Assembly: GCA_963713355.1 (NCBI GenBank)
Contig: CAVQLK010000008.1
Span: 450,051-514,050, forward strand
Length of the DNA: 64,000 nt
Source: FEN-1219 sp963713355
Lineage (GTDB): Bacteria; Pseudomonadota; Gammaproteobacteria; Steroidobacterales; Rariloculaceae
Direction of reading: 5' to 3'
Shown here piece by piece: positions 25,663 through 36,229 of the stretch; within the stretch, counting starts at the first letter, position 1, and each line of letters starts with the position of its first letter. Position numbers and translations under genes: made by a program. Below the pieces are notes generated by a model, which was given only the letters and a program-made list of their open reading frames with translations, did no database searches and had not been told where the DNA came from.

Positions 25663-27168
25663 ATGACGGAGTGGAAGACCAAGTCCGCACGTTTCGGCTG
25701 GCTCGCGGGAGCCGTCGGTGCGGGCGTGCTGACGTTTTCCGTATTGAATCAGAGCGGCGGTCTGACCGCGCAGCCGGCCGCGCCGCGCACTCCCGCATCG
25801 CCCGGGACCTCGTTTGCAGAGGTCATCGAGAGCGTCAGCCCGGCGGTCGTGAACATCGCGGTGACGAACGTCGAGCAGGGCTCGCCCACGTTTTTCGAGT
25901 ATCGCGACAACACGCCCGGCACGCCCGGCATGCCGCGTGGCAGCCAGCCGCAGTTTCCGTTCGAGTTTTTCGAGCGGTTTTTCGACGGCAACCCGCAACA
26001 GTTCCAGCGCCGCAGCGAAGGGCAGGGCTCGGGGTTTTTGATCGACGCGAGCGGCTACATCGTCACCAACAATCACGTAGCAGGCGGCGCCGAGGAAATC
26101 ACGGTGACGTTGCAGGACGGACGTAAGTTCGAGGCGAGCCTCGTCGGCAGCGACCCGCGCACGGACCTTGCGTTGGTCAAGATCGATGCCACGGGACTCC
26201 CGTATGTCGCGTTCGGCGACTCCGACGAGGCACGCGTGGGCGACTGGGTCGTCGCAATCGGCAACCCCTTCGGCCTCGGCGGCACGGCGACGGCCGGCAT
26301 CGTCTCGGCGCGCGGCCGCGACATCCGCCTCGGTGATTATGACGACTACTTGCAGCTCGATGCGCCGATCAACGTCGGCAACTCGGGCGGCCCCGTCTTC
26401 AACGTCGCGGGCGAGGTCGTCGGCGTCAACACGGCGATCTTCTCGCCGAACGGCGGCAGCGTGGGCATCGGCTTTGCGATCCCGGCGAATCAGGCAAAGG
26501 GCATCATTGCCGACCTGCGTGAGAACGGCACCGTCGAGCGCGGTTGGCTTGGCGTCAGCATTCAGGGCCTCGACGACGACCTCGCGAAGTCTCTCGGACT
26601 CGCGGACGCGCGCGGTGCGCTCGTCGCCGAAGTCGTCGCCGACAGCCCGGCCGCAGAAGGCGGAATCCAGGCCGGAGACGTGATCACTCGCTTCGACGGC
26701 GAGGAGATCGACGACCAGCGCGAGCTGAGCCGCGTCGTCGCTGCAGCGACGCCGAATGCCGGCGCGAAAGTGACGGTATGGCGCGACGGCCGTAGCCGCG
26801 ACCTCACGGTCGAGCTCGGCGAGGCGCAGAACGAAGCCGTCGCCGCCGCGAATCCACGCAGCGGCGGGGCGCAAAGCAGCACCGCCTTGGGTCTTGCGCT
26901 GCGCCCGCTAACCGATGCCGATCGTGCAACGCTCGGCCTCCCAAGCGACGTCAACGGCGCGGTCGTCGCGAACGTTGCACCAGGGAGCCCTGCGCAGGAG
27001 AAGGGCATCCGTGCCGGCGACGTCATTACGCGCGTGAACCAACAGGCAGTGACGAGTGTTGGAGATGCGGTCGATGCCCTGAACGGCGCGCGCGAACGTG
27101 ATGAAACGGCGTTGCTGCTCGTGCGTCGCGGCGATGCGCAACGGTTTGTGGCCTTGAGCTTCTCGTAA
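25663..27168 (+). CDS. degP: HtrA/Deg periplasmic serine protease
   Basis: A 501-residue Do-type protease that degrades or refolds misfolded envelope proteins. An N-terminal membrane/signal segment (FGWLAGAVGAGVLTFSVL) precedes the trypsin-like domain with catalytic His138 (TNNHVAGG), Asp168 (RTDLALVKI) and Ser241 (GNSGGPVF). Two PDZ domains follow (GWLGVSIQGL to about residue 375, and ALGLALRPL to the end, each with a carboxylate-binding loop). Length and layout match DegP/DegQ/MucD; the family member cannot be separated further. GGAGA lies upstream of the ATG. It is monocistronic, closed by a strong terminator. Confidence 0.92.
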   Translation: MTEWKTKSARFGWLAGAVGAGVLTFSVLNQSGGLTAQPAAPRTPASPGTSFAEVIESVSPAVVNIAVTNVEQGSPTFFEYRDNTPGTPGMPRGSQPQFPFEFFERFFDGNPQQFQRRSEGQGSGFLIDASGYIVTNNHVAGGAEEITVTLQDGRKFEASLVGSDPRTDLALVKIDATGLPYVAFGDSDEARVGDWVVAIGNPFGLGGTATAGIVSARGRDIRLGDYDDYLQLDAPINVGNSGGPVFNVAGEVVGVNTAIFSPNGGSVGIGFAIPANQAKGIIADLRENGTVERGWLGVSIQGLDDDLAKSLGLADARGALVAEVVADSPAAEGGIQAGDVITRFDGEEIDDQRELSRVVAAATPNAGAKVTVWRDGRSRDLTVELGEAQNEAVAAANPRSGGAQSSTALGLALRPLTDADRATLGLPSDVNGAVVANVAPGSPAQEKGIRAGDVITRVNQQAVTSVGDAVDALNGARERDETALLLVRRGDAQRFVALSFS

Positions 27169-27187
27169 GACGCTCAGCTTTTTTCCG

Positions 27188-27235
27188 AAGGTCCCGGCCA
27201 GTCTCCCTCCCCCCTTTGGCCGGGACCTTTTTTTT
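27188..27235 (+). terminator. Rho-independent terminator of the htrA gene
   Basis: A perfect 13-bp stem (AAGGTCCCGGCCA at 27188-27200 with its complement at 27217-27229) and a 16-base pyrimidine loop are followed by a run of eight T. It begins 20 bases after the htrA stop. Confidence 0.95.
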
Positions 27236-27265
27236 CGTCCCTAGCTCCCTGCTAGACTCGGCGCG

Positions 27266-28086
27266 GTGCCGAGGCTCATCAAAGATCCGCTCGTCCACTT
27301 CTTGGTCATAGGCGCCACGCTGTTCGTGATCGGCGCGCTACGCGAAGGGCCAACCCAACCGGACCGCATCGTCGTGACGGCGGAGCAAGTCGCGCAGGCG
27401 CGCGCTGCGGCGGCGGCGCTGCAGGGTCGAGAGCCGACGGCCGAGGAGCTCGCGGCGCTCGTCGAGCCGAGTATCCGCGACGAGATCCTGTATCGCGAGG
27501 CGCTCGTGCTCGGCCTCGACGTCAACGACGACGAGGTCCGCCGCCGGCTCATCGAGAAGATGAGCTATCTGACACAGGATCTGGCGGATCCAGAGCCGAG
27601 CTCCGAAGAAGCCCTGCGGCAGTTCTATGAAGCTTCACCGGATCTCTTCACGATCCCCGCGCTCGTGAGCTTCGATCAAGTGTTTTTCAGCCCCGGCTCG
27701 CGCGGCGACGCGCTCGAAGCCGATGCCGCCGCGGGCCTTGCGGCGCTGCGCGCGGGCCGTGCGCCCGCCGAAGTCGGCGACCGCACGCCGCTGCGCGAGT
27801 CGTACGACGACGCGCCGCGCGAGCAGGTCGCCGTGCTGTTCGGCGAGGACCTCGCGGAGGCTCTGTTCGCAGCGCAGCCCGGCGAGTGGGCAGGCCCGTT
27901 TCGCTCGGACTTCGGTTTGCACGCCGTGCGGCTACGCAGCCGCAGCGACGCACGGCTGCCGCCATACGACGAAATTTCCGCGCGCGTCGCCGAAGAGTAC
28001 GGCGCACAGCGCCGCCGCGAAGCCAACGAACGGGCGTACCAGGAGATGCGCGCGCGCTACGAAGTCGTCATCGAGCAGCCGCAGTG

Positions 28087-28087
<1 letters not shown>
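27266..28087 (+). CDS. Parvulin-type peptidyl-prolyl cis-trans isomerase, membrane-anchored
   Basis: A 273-residue protein of the PpiC/SurA-like group. One N-terminal anchor (VHFLVIGATLFVIGAL) is followed by a helical chaperone region (SIRDEILYREALVLGLDVND) and a degenerate rotamase domain (VSFDQVFFSPGSRGD, LRESYDDAPREQV, GEWAGPFRSDFGLHAVRL). The start is GTG at 27266. It folds or guides exported proteins. Its stop overlaps the start of the HupE/UreJ gene (TGATG), an arrangement common for this pair. Confidence 0.8.
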
Positions 28088-29142
<1,055 letters not shown>

Positions 29143-29277
29143 TGATGCAGCGCTCGCGCAACGCAGGCGCCTCGCTCAACTTCCAAAAACTTTCGGCCGG
29201 CTTTGGTTGCATCGGCGTTGTGCGCGCGACGGCAAACCGAAGTCGCTGGGTGATCGAAGCACCGGAAGCACCTTGAG

Positions 29278-30123
29278 TCAAAAGACAGAGTTCAGATAGA
29301 AGCGCAGACCTTGGCCATGCTCCGAGAACCGGTATGCGACGCCAACGGCGTCGAACTCGAAGAACAGGATCTTGAAGCCTTCCTCGCGCGCGGCCGCGAC
29401 GCCGAGCTGCCACTCGTCCTTGAGTAGCTCGGCGTCGCCGTCGCCGTACGCAAGCGCCGGCGGCGGGCGGTAGTACCAGTCCTTGAGCACGTGCGGCCGC
29501 CAGTACATCGGGCTGTCGCGGAAACGCCACCGCGCTGCGCGGATGTCGAGCTCGGCGCCGACCGTGAGCCGCAAGATCGAATCCCGCTCGCCAGCGCTCG
29601 AATCGAAACCCGTCCAGAGAAAACCGCTGATTAACGCCGGGCTGCCCGCAGCCTCGTCGAACGCGACGCGGCTCCGCAAACCGACGGCCGCGAGGCGCGC
29701 CGATTGCTCTGTGCCTTCGAGCTCCTTGGCGTAGCCGGCCTGCGCGCGCGTGCGCAGCGTCCAGCGCTCGCCGAGATAATGCTCGAGCTCGACGCCGGGC
29801 AAAAAACCGGCGTGCTCGACGTTAGGGCTGCCTTGCTCGAAGGGGCGTATGTCGTCGTCGGTATTCTCGACGCCGAGCGAGGCCGGCAGCAGCAAGCGGA
29901 CGCCGCCGAGGTCGTCCTCGGCGTCGCGCAAGCTCCACGAGAAGTTGCCGCGGTACGTTTGCGTTTCCGTGCCGTCGCCGAGGAGATAAACGCCGGAGCC
30001 GAGCGCAGTGCCGTAGGCCCAGTGAAACGGGGCGGTGTCCTCTGTTTGCGCGAGGCACGGCGCGGCGACAATGGCCGCGCAGGCGGCGCAACGCGCGAGC
30101 GATATTCGGAGCATCGCAGCCAT
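29278..30123 (-). CDS. Outer-membrane beta-barrel protein of unknown function
   Basis: A 281-residue exported protein with a signal peptide (RISLARCAACAAIVAAPCLAQ) and an alternating polar/aromatic pattern through the rest of the chain (GNFSWSLRDAEDDLGG, ERWTLRTRAQAGYAKEL, GVAYRFSEHGQGLRFYLN). It ends in Phe, typical of a barrel inserted by Bam. The start at 30123 is preceded by GAGGAG; a second ATG at 30114 is possible. I do not recognise a family. Confidence 0.6.
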   Translation of the reverse strand: MAAMLRISLARCAACAAIVAAPCLAQTEDTAPFHWAYGTALGSGVYLLGDGTETQTYRGNFSWSLRDAEDDLGGVRLLLPASLGVENTDDDIRPFEQGSPNVEHAGFLPGVELEHYLGERWTLRTRAQAGYAKELEGTEQSARLAAVGLRSRVAFDEAAGSPALISGFLWTGFDSSAGERDSILRLTVGAELDIRAARWRFRDSPMYWRPHVLKDWYYRPPPALAYGDGDAELLKDEWQLGVAAAREEGFKILFFEFDAVGVAYRFSEHGQGLRFYLNSVF

Positions 30124-30207
30124 CCTCTCCTCACTCGCGGCGGTCCGTGAGCCGCTTTCGTTAGACGCGCAGCCGCAGCAAGTTCCGCGCAACTACGGCG
30201 CAGAGCG

Positions 30208-30780
30208 TCAGAGCAGCCGGTCTTGCGCCGGCGGATACGTGACTACCGTGCCGCTGACGTGCGCGAACGCCGTCAGCGCGTGCTCGCGGTAGCTCGTCTC
30301 GCTCAAGATCTCGACGACGCCGATACCGCGCACGGCGAGCGCGTCCGCGACGAGCGAGCGATGGCAGCGCCACGGCACGGCCTCGGCGCACATGATCGCC
30401 GTACGCCGCTCGCTCGCGAGCTCGACGAGGCGCGCGAGCCCCACGCCGAACTCCTCGGTCTGCATGTAGTCGGCATAGCCGCGGAAGCTTGCGTTGCGCC
30501 AGCCCGAGTTCGGCGAATCGGCGTGCGGCTTGCGCAAGCCGCCGAGCTCGCCGAGCGGCACATACGAGATGCCGGCCGCCTTCAGCGACTCGCGCAGCGC
30601 GTCGGCGTTGAATTGGGGATTGCGGCGCGACCGCGGCACCGTGCGAACGTCGGCGAGCTGCTCGATGCCGTAAGCGGCGAGCAGGCTCAAGAACCGCTCG
30701 ATCGGCAGCGTCGAATGGCCGACCGTGAACACGGTGCCGGCCGGCCAGGCCGCATCCTGCGGCGGCGGTTGCTTGCTCAC
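30208..30780 (-). CDS. DUF488 domain protein
   Basis: A 190-residue cytosolic protein of the DUF488 family. The signature VFTVGHSTLPIERFLSLL and QLADVRTVPRSRRNPQFN lies near the N-terminus, and the central CAEAVPWRCHRSLVADAL with conserved Cys and His follows at about 130-150. It starts with GTG at 30780 behind a perfect AAGGAGG. The biochemical role of DUF488 is not settled. It is divergent from the PQQ dehydrogenase gene, with about 100 bases between the starts. Confidence 0.88.
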   Translation of the reverse strand: MSKQPPPQDAAWPAGTVFTVGHSTLPIERFLSLLAAYGIEQLADVRTVPRSRRNPQFNADALRESLKAAGISYVPLGELGGLRKPHADSPNSGWRNASFRGYADYMQTEEFGVGLARLVELASERRTAIMCAEAVPWRCHRSLVADALAVRGIGVVEILSETSYREHALTAFAHVSGTVVTYPPAQDRLL

Positions 30781-30880
30781 GGCGCCTCCTTGCCCCTCAT
30801 GGACGTTGAGTGTGCGTCTCGAACCAAAATACCATGGGCGCCCCGACTGCCGCGCGAGATTGCCGATGTCCTCGTTCGAG

Positions 30881-32962
30881 ATGCGAGCCACGCATATTCT
30901 TCTAGCGCTCCTCGGCGCCGCACAGGCAGCCGCGCAACAGCCGAGCGCGGACTGGGAATCGATCACGGCCGAGCGGCTGCGCGAGCCCGAGGCCGGCGAT
31001 TGGCTCGGCTACCGCCGCACCCACGACGTGACGGCGTTCAGCCCGTTGCGCGAGATCACGCGCCGCAACGTCGAAGACTTGCGCCCCGTATGGGCGTACA
31101 CGATGCGCGACAACAGCCGCTGGGTTGCGACGCCGATCGTCGCGAACGGCCTCATGTACGTCTCCGAGGGCAGCGGCCGCGTCGTCGCGTTCGACGCGGT
31201 CAGCGGTGAGCTCGTCTGGACGCACTTGCGCACGTATCCGCAAGACATCTCGATGTCCGAGGCATATCCGCGCCATCGCGGCGTGTCGATCTACGGCAAC
31301 ACGATCTACTTCGGCACGGCGGACAGCTTCCTCGTTGCGCTCGACGCGCGCACGGGCGCCAAGCTGTGGGAGGTGCAGACCGGCGACTACAAGACCGGCG
31401 AGGGCCACGCTCACCCGCCGCTGATCGCCGACGGCAAAGTGTTCATCGGCACGACGGGCGGCGACTTCGCGGCGCGCGGCAAGTTCGAGGCCTACGACGC
31501 CGCGAACGGCACGCGGTTGTGGACCTTCCATACGGTGCCGCGCAAAGGCGAGCCCGGCTTCGAGACTTGGACCGAGAACGACCAATGGCCGCCGCTCGGC
31601 GGCGCCGCGTGGAACACGGCGAGCTATGACGCGGAGCTCGGTCTCGTTTATTTTTCGACGGGCCAGCCGACGCCGTGGACGACCGCGTCGCGCGGCCCCG
31701 GCGACTCGCTGTACTCGAATACGTTGCTCGCCGTCGAAGCCGCTACGGGCAACCTGCGCTGGCACTTCCAGCTCGTGCCCGGCGATCAATGGGACCGCTC
31801 GGGCTACGAAGGCATGCTCGTCGATCTCGTCCTCGACGGCGCGCCGCGCAAAGCGCTGATCACGACGGGCAAGATCGGCTGGGGCGTCGTTCTCGATCGC
31901 GTGACGGGCGAGTTCCTGCACGCATTCCGCACGGCGTACGACAACACGATCACGGGCTGGAGCGAGCAGGGCAGGCCGATCTTCGATCCGCGCGCGTTGC
32001 CGAAGCCCGAAGACGTCGACTCTGGAAAAGTCTTCGAGATCTGCCCACACATTCACGGCGCACGCAACTTGCAGGCGCCGAGCTACAGCCCGCAAACGGG
32101 TTTCTATTATCTCGGCGTCAACAACTCGTGCATGAACGCGCAAGTCGTGACGCCGGTGTTTCGCCCGGGCCAGGGCCTCACGGGCGTCACATACACGGCG
32201 TCGCTCGCGCCCGGCTACGACTACGTCGGCGAATTCGTCGCATTCGATCCCGTCAGCGGCGAGCGTGCATGGACGTATCGGCCGGAAAGCGGCGCGCCGA
32301 TGACGGCTTCGGCGCTCGCAACGGCCGGCGGCCTTGTGTTCGGCGGCACGGCCGACCGGCAGTTTTTCGCGCTGAATTCCGCGACGGGCGAGCTCCTCTG
32401 GCAGACACGCCTGAACGGCGACGTCTCGGGCGCGCCCGTTAGCTACGAGCTCGACGGCAAGCAGTACATCGCCGTTGCATCGGGAGGCCGTGCCGCGCCG
32501 ACGACGACGCTCGGCCGGCTCGTCGGCGTCGACGTGCCGCAAGGCAGCGGCGTCATGTGGGTGTTCGCGTTGCCCGGTGACGAGCCGAGGCCCGTGCCGC
32601 GGCCGACGCGGCGCGACCGGCCGTCACGCTCTCTCTCCGACGGCGTGTTCACGACGAATCAGGCCGCGCAAGGCAAGCAGCTCTTCGCCCAGGAATGCTC
32701 GATGTGCCACCAGGCGGCGAACTACACGGGCGCGAACTTCGCCGCGAAGTGGGGCGAGGGCACGCTCGGCGACGTCTACCAGGATATGGCGCTCGCGATG
32801 CCGCCCGCGAACGCGGGTGGCCTCACGCCGGCGACGTACGCGAGCATCGTCGCGTTCTTCGCGAGCGAGAGCGGCTATCCCACCGGCAACGAGGCGCTGC
32901 CTGGCGACGCGGCGCAGTTGCGCGGCATCGCCATTGGCGCGCCCATCGACGCGACGCCGTAA
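30881..32962 (+). CDS. PQQ-dependent alcohol dehydrogenase with fused cytochrome c domain
   Basis: A 693-residue quinohemoprotein. A signal peptide (MRATHILLALLGAAQAAAQ) is followed by an eight-bladed PQQ propeller with repeated W-motifs (GSGRVVAFDAVSGELVW, DSFLVALDARTGAKLWEV, GELLWQTRLNGDVSG) and a C-terminal cytochrome c with heme site CSMCH at about 606-610 and an axial Met in the MPPANAGG region. It oxidises an alcohol or sugar in the periplasm and passes electrons to the respiratory chain. An ATG at 30866 would add five residues. The substrate is unknown. Confidence 0.87.
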   Translation: MRATHILLALLGAAQAAAQQPSADWESITAERLREPEAGDWLGYRRTHDVTAFSPLREITRRNVEDLRPVWAYTMRDNSRWVATPIVANGLMYVSEGSGRVVAFDAVSGELVWTHLRTYPQDISMSEAYPRHRGVSIYGNTIYFGTADSFLVALDARTGAKLWEVQTGDYKTGEGHAHPPLIADGKVFIGTTGGDFAARGKFEAYDAANGTRLWTFHTVPRKGEPGFETWTENDQWPPLGGAAWNTASYDAELGLVYFSTGQPTPWTTASRGPGDSLYSNTLLAVEAATGNLRWHFQLVPGDQWDRSGYEGMLVDLVLDGAPRKALITTGKIGWGVVLDRVTGEFLHAFRTAYDNTITGWSEQGRPIFDPRALPKPEDVDSGKVFEICPHIHGARNLQAPSYSPQTGFYYLGVNNSCMNAQVVTPVFRPGQGLTGVTYTASLAPGYDYVGEFVAFDPVSGERAWTYRPESGAPMTASALATAGGLVFGGTADRQFFALNSATGELLWQTRLNGDVSGAPVSYELDGKQYIAVASGGRAAPTTTLGRLVGVDVPQGSGVMWVFALPGDEPRPVPRPTRRDRPSRSLSDGVFTTNQAAQGKQLFAQECSMCHQAANYTGANFAAKWGEGTLGDVYQDMALAMPPANAGGLTPATYASIVAFFASESGYPTGNEALPGDAAQLRGIAIGAPIDATP

Positions 32963-33023
32963 GCGTCTCGGCAAGCGCCGCGTTCTCCGCGACGTGACGG
33001 CAGCCCAGCCTCGACATCCCCCA

Positions 33024-33245
33024 TCAGCGGCTCTTCGGCGCTGATCGGCTACGCTTCTTCGCTTTCGGCGCGCGCTTCGATTTCACCTTGCGCTTCGACT
33101 TCGCCTTTGCCTTCGGCTGGACCCGCTCGGGCAGCTCGGCCTTACCGGCGCCGCGATTCCATTTCTCGAAGGTCTCGGGCGTGATCTCTCCCTTGACCAG
33201 CAACTCGGCAAATTTCCTGCGCTGCGCTTTGCTCTTGATCGGCAC
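33024..33245 (-). CDS. Small basic protein with Lys/Arg-rich tail
   Basis: A 73-residue protein with an ordered N-terminal half (SKAQRRKFAELLVKGEITPE) and a Lys/Arg/Ala-rich tail (KAKAKSKRKVKSKRAPK) similar to histone H1-like tails. The head resembles a small conserved family seen in proteobacterial genomes, but I know no function. Nucleic-acid binding is a reasonable inference from the charge. A GGAGACAG lies upstream of the ATG. Confidence 0.65.
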   Translation of the reverse strand: MPIKSKAQRRKFAELLVKGEITPETFEKWNRGAGKAELPERVQPKAKAKSKRKVKSKRAPKAKKRSRSAPKSR

Positions 33246-33312
33246 GGCTGTCTCCTAATGTCGGACGGCTAGTCATGCACCTGTCGGGCGTCATGCCCTA
33301 CCGCTTGCGAAG

Positions 33313-33711
33313 CTAGGCGGGAAGGTTCAGCTGCCAAGATACGCCGAACCGATCGTTCACCCAGCCGAACCGTTGGCTGAAACCATAGTTGTCCAGCGGC
33401 ATCAGGACTCCGCCGCCCTCCGACAGAACGCGAAAGGCGCGGTCCAGCTCCGCGATCGAGTCGAAGTCCACGAACGTAGAGCTCGAAGGCGTGAAGGAGA
33501 AGTTGTGCTTGACGGGGCTGTCCGAGCACATGAACTCGCGCCCGCAAAGGGTGAACACGGCGACCTTGATGGTGCCGGCCGGACCGGGATCGCCCTCGGC
33601 GTAGCGCTCGACTCGCACGAGGCGGGAATCGGGAAAGGTCGCGAAGTACAGGTCCAGTGCAGCTTGCGCACTGCCGCCCTGGAACATGAGAAATGGCGTA
33701 GCTGTTGTCAT
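33313..33711 (-). CDS. VOC-family protein (PhnB/glyoxalase-like)
   Basis: A 132-residue single-domain vicinal-oxygen-chelate protein of the PhnB-like type. ATPFLMFQGGSAQAALDLY at the N-terminus, the central VAVFTLCGREFMCSDSP and the C-terminal GGGVLMPLDNYGFSQRFGWV with DRFGVSWQL match the family. The usual metal ligands of active glyoxalases are only partly visible, as in most PhnB-like proteins, so no reaction is assigned. Confidence 0.85.
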   Translation of the reverse strand: MTTATPFLMFQGGSAQAALDLYFATFPDSRLVRVERYAEGDPGPAGTIKVAVFTLCGREFMCSDSPVKHNFSFTPSSSTFVDFDSIAELDRAFRVLSEGGGVLMPLDNYGFSQRFGWVNDRFGVSWQLNLPA

Positions 33712-33756
33712 CGGTACCTCCGAAGGGTTCGGAAAAACGTTTGCGCGACTGGTTGG

Positions 33757-34845
33757 TCAGTGCTTGCGCCGATAGTGAAACAGGGCAACTCCGCGATAGA
33801 GGCCGTGAACGAGCTTGCCATACGGCAAGTTCAAAAAGAGGGCGAGCACCACCCCGAGATGGACGACGAGCAGCCATCCCATGACGGCTTCGTGCCGCAG
33901 CGCGAGCAGCAGCAGGCCCGTCACGGCCGTCAGCAGCAGCAGAACGATGAACGCGCTATCGAGACCTTGCTGCGCTGTGTCGGTGAGCGCCGAGTCGCGG
34001 CGCAGGCGATGGAGCAGCAGACCGACCGTGCCGACCGAAAGGCCGATTCCCCCGGCCGTCCCGAGAAGCACGGGCAAGCTCGAATACGCATAGGGTGCCG
34101 AAAAGCCGGCGAGATCGTAGAGCGCCGCGACGCACGTCGATGCGAAGCACAACATGAACCCGTAGAACGTCGCGTGATGCAGCCAGCGGCGCCACGGCGT
34201 GCGGACTTCGAGCGCCGTCACGCAGTCGCGGCCCGCAACGTGCAAGTGATTCAACGTCAACATGTCGCCGAGCGCTGCGCTCGTGCCGCCGCGTTCAACA
34301 TGCGATGGCGATTCGTTCATCGTCCGCAGGTCTCGTGCGCAGCGCGCGCCGCCTATCGCGAGAGCGAGCAGCACGAACAGCCCGACGCCGCCGAACAGCG
34401 CGACCATGACCGCATGCGGCACAACGGCATAGAAGTCGGCCGCCGCGCCGGGGGCGAGCAGTTGCTCGCCGTTCAGCGCGAACGTCATGCCGAGCAGCAG
34501 CGCAATCATCGCGGCTGCGAGCAGCAGCGCCGTCGCGGCGCCCTGGCGGCGGAACGCTGCCCCGAGCGCCGCGGGCCAGGCGTACTGCTCGTACGACTGC
34601 ACGCGAAGCTGCGCGAACGTCTTCGGCACGTTGATCGCGAGCTCGTGCGGCGGTGCGTACTGGCACGCGTACAGGCATTCGCCGCAGCCGTGGCAGAGAT
34701 TCGCGAGGTAGTTGAGATCGGCCGCCGCGAAGGTCAGCCGCTGCTCCATCGCCTGAAACGCCGGACAGTATTGCTCGCAGTAGCGGCACGCGTTGCAGAC
34801 GGACATCACGCGCGCGCCTTCGCGCGTCAACTCACTCGCTTGCAT
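33757..34845 (-). CDS. tcuB: Tricarballylate utilization 4Fe-4S/cytochrome-type membrane protein
   Basis: A 362-residue membrane iron-sulfur protein. The N-terminal domain has two 4Fe-4S motifs: C17/C20/C23/C27 and C51/C54/C57/C61 (CHGCGECLYAC). Six membrane segments follow with His residues that could bind heme (LHHATFYGFML, VVHLGVVLAL). TcuB reoxidises the FADH2 of TcuA and passes electrons to the quinone pool. It overlaps the tcuA gene by 14 bases and closes the operon. CobZ proteins share the fold, but the Tct genes upstream favour tricarballylate or citrate-type substrates. Confidence 0.88.
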   Translation of the reverse strand: MQASELTREGARVMSVCNACRYCEQYCPAFQAMEQRLTFAAADLNYLANLCHGCGECLYACQYAPPHELAINVPKTFAQLRVQSYEQYAWPAALGAAFRRQGAATALLLAAAMIALLLGMTFALNGEQLLAPGAAADFYAVVPHAVMVALFGGVGLFVLLALAIGGARCARDLRTMNESPSHVERGGTSAALGDMLTLNHLHVAGRDCVTALEVRTPWRRWLHHATFYGFMLCFASTCVAALYDLAGFSAPYAYSSLPVLLGTAGGIGLSVGTVGLLLHRLRRDSALTDTAQQGLDSAFIVLLLLTAVTGLLLLALRHEAVMGWLLVVHLGVVLALFLNLPYGKLVHGLYRGVALFHYRRKH

Positions 34846-36229
34846 GTCGTGCCGCGCTCTCGCCCGCGATTCGCCCGAACACCGTGCCGATCGTCATGCC
34901 GATGCCGGCAATATAGCCCTTCCGCAGCACGTTGCCGGCCATGATCTCGCCGGCCGCGTAGACGTTCTCGAAAGGCACGCCGTTCGCGGCCAGCACGCGA
35001 GCATCGGCGCCGACGCGCACGCCGAGGTAGGTGAACGTGATGCCGGGGCGCAGCGGATACGCCGCGTACGGCGGCGTGTCGAGACGCTGCGCCCAGTGTG
35101 TCTTCGCCGGCGTAAGATCCGCCGTGCTGCAGTCGTCGAGCGTCGTGTGATCGAACGAGCCGGGCTGCACGGCGCCGTTGAACGCGTTGACGGTCGCCTC
35201 GAGCCGCTCGGCCGGCAAATCGAGCCGCGCCGCTAGCTCGCGTACCGACGCAGCTTCGATCGCGGGGTACACCGAGGGCATGAACAGGCCGCGCACCTTC
35301 GCGTCGATGATCGAGTACGCGATCTCGCCCGGCTGGCGCGCGACGAGCTTGCCCCAGACTGCGTAGCGTTTCGGCCAGAAGTCCGCACCTTCGTCGTCGA
35401 ACCGTTCGGCGTTGCGATCGACGACGATGCCAAGCGGCACGCAGTCGAGCCGCGTCACGATGCCGCCGTCGAATTTCGGCGCGCGGCCGTCGATCGCGAC
35501 GGCGTGGCATTCGCGCGGATCGCCGACGGGTGCGGCACCGGCGTCGAGCAATGCGCGCAGCATTGTGCCCCTGTTGTACGGAGTGCCGCGGACCAAGAAA
35601 TTGTTTGCCGCGTCGCCCCAGGCTTCGCGGAGCCAGTCGAGGTTCGCCTCGAAGCCGCCCGAGGCGACGACGGCGGCTTTCGCGCGAATGTCCCGTTCGG
35701 CTCCCCCGACACGCACGGTGACCGATTCGAACGCGCCGCCGCGCAGCGCGAGGTGCGTCGCCTCCGAGTCGTAGCGGACCTCGATGCCTAGCTCCTCCGC
35801 TGCGGCGTAGTAGCTGTTCATGAGCGCCGTGCCGCCGCCCAGGAAAAACGCGTTCGTGCGCGATAGTTGCAGCGTGCCGCGCAGCGACGGCTGGAACCGC
35901 GCGCCGACCGACATCATCCAAGGCACGCATTCGATCGAACGCTCGGCGACGAGCGCCGCGAGCGCGGCGTCGGTCTCGCCGTCGTTGACGCGCTCGATGT
36001 CGTCGAGCAGCTCTTGCTCGGAATACGCGCCGGTCAGGATCTCCGTTGGCGCCGCGTGCGCGCAGCGCAGGTTGCGTGTGTGGCGGCTGTTGCCGCCGCG
36101 CAGCGCGCGCGGCGCGCAGTCGAGGACGAGCACGCGGGCCCTTTGGCGGCGCGCCGTCAGCGCGGCGGCCAGACCCGCGTTGCCGCCGCCGATGACGACG
36201 ACGTCGTAGCTTGCGCTCCCGTCAATCAT
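34832..36229 (-). CDS. tcuA: FAD-dependent tricarballylate dehydrogenase
   Basis: A 465-residue flavoprotein of the succinate-dehydrogenase/fumarate-reductase family. The dinucleotide fold VVVIGGGNAGLAAALTA lies at the N-terminus, followed by GGNSRHTRNLRCAH, FFLGGGTALMNSYYAAAEE, VVASGGFEANLDWL and the C-terminal AAGEIMAGNVLRKGYIAGIG that contacts FAD. TcuA oxidises tricarballylate to cis-aconitate. It overlaps both neighbours, tctA (8 bases) and tcuB (14 bases). Assignment to tricarballylate rather than a related polycarboxylate comes from homology and context. Confidence 0.88.
   Translation of the reverse strand: MIDGSASYDVVVIGGGNAGLAAALTARRQRARVLVLDCAPRALRGGNSRHTRNLRCAHAAPTEILTGAYSEQELLDDIERVNDGETDAALAALVAERSIECVPWMMSVGARFQPSLRGTLQLSRTNAFFLGGGTALMNSYYAAAEELGIEVRYDSEATHLALRGGAFESVTVRVGGAERDIRAKAAVVASGGFEANLDWLREAWGDAANNFLVRGTPYNRGTMLRALLDAGAAPVGDPRECHAVAIDGRAPKFDGGIVTRLDCVPLGIVVDRNAERFDDEGADFWPKRYAVWGKLVARQPGEIAYSIIDAKVRGLFMPSVYPAIEAASVRELAARLDLPAERLEATVNAFNGAVQPGSFDHTTLDDCSTADLTPAKTHWAQRLDTPPYAAYPLRPGITFTYLGVRVGADARVLAANGVPFENVYAAGEIMAGNVLRKGYIAGIGMTIGTVFGRIAGESAARHASE

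Noticed and set aside
26562..27026. Minus-strand open frames within the htrA gene
   Set aside because: They are shadows of the protease gene, whose catalytic triad and PDZ domains are unambiguous.
29235..29275. Sequence with GGCAAACCG followed by a GAAGC segment that looks a little like a c-di-GMP aptamer
   Set aside because: The invariant GGACGCAAAGC and the closing GCGGGG are absent, the P2 stem does not form and no gene follows on that strand.
32963..33023. Possible terminator after the PQQ dehydrogenase gene
   Set aside because: No stable hairpin followed by T-run in this 60-base gap.
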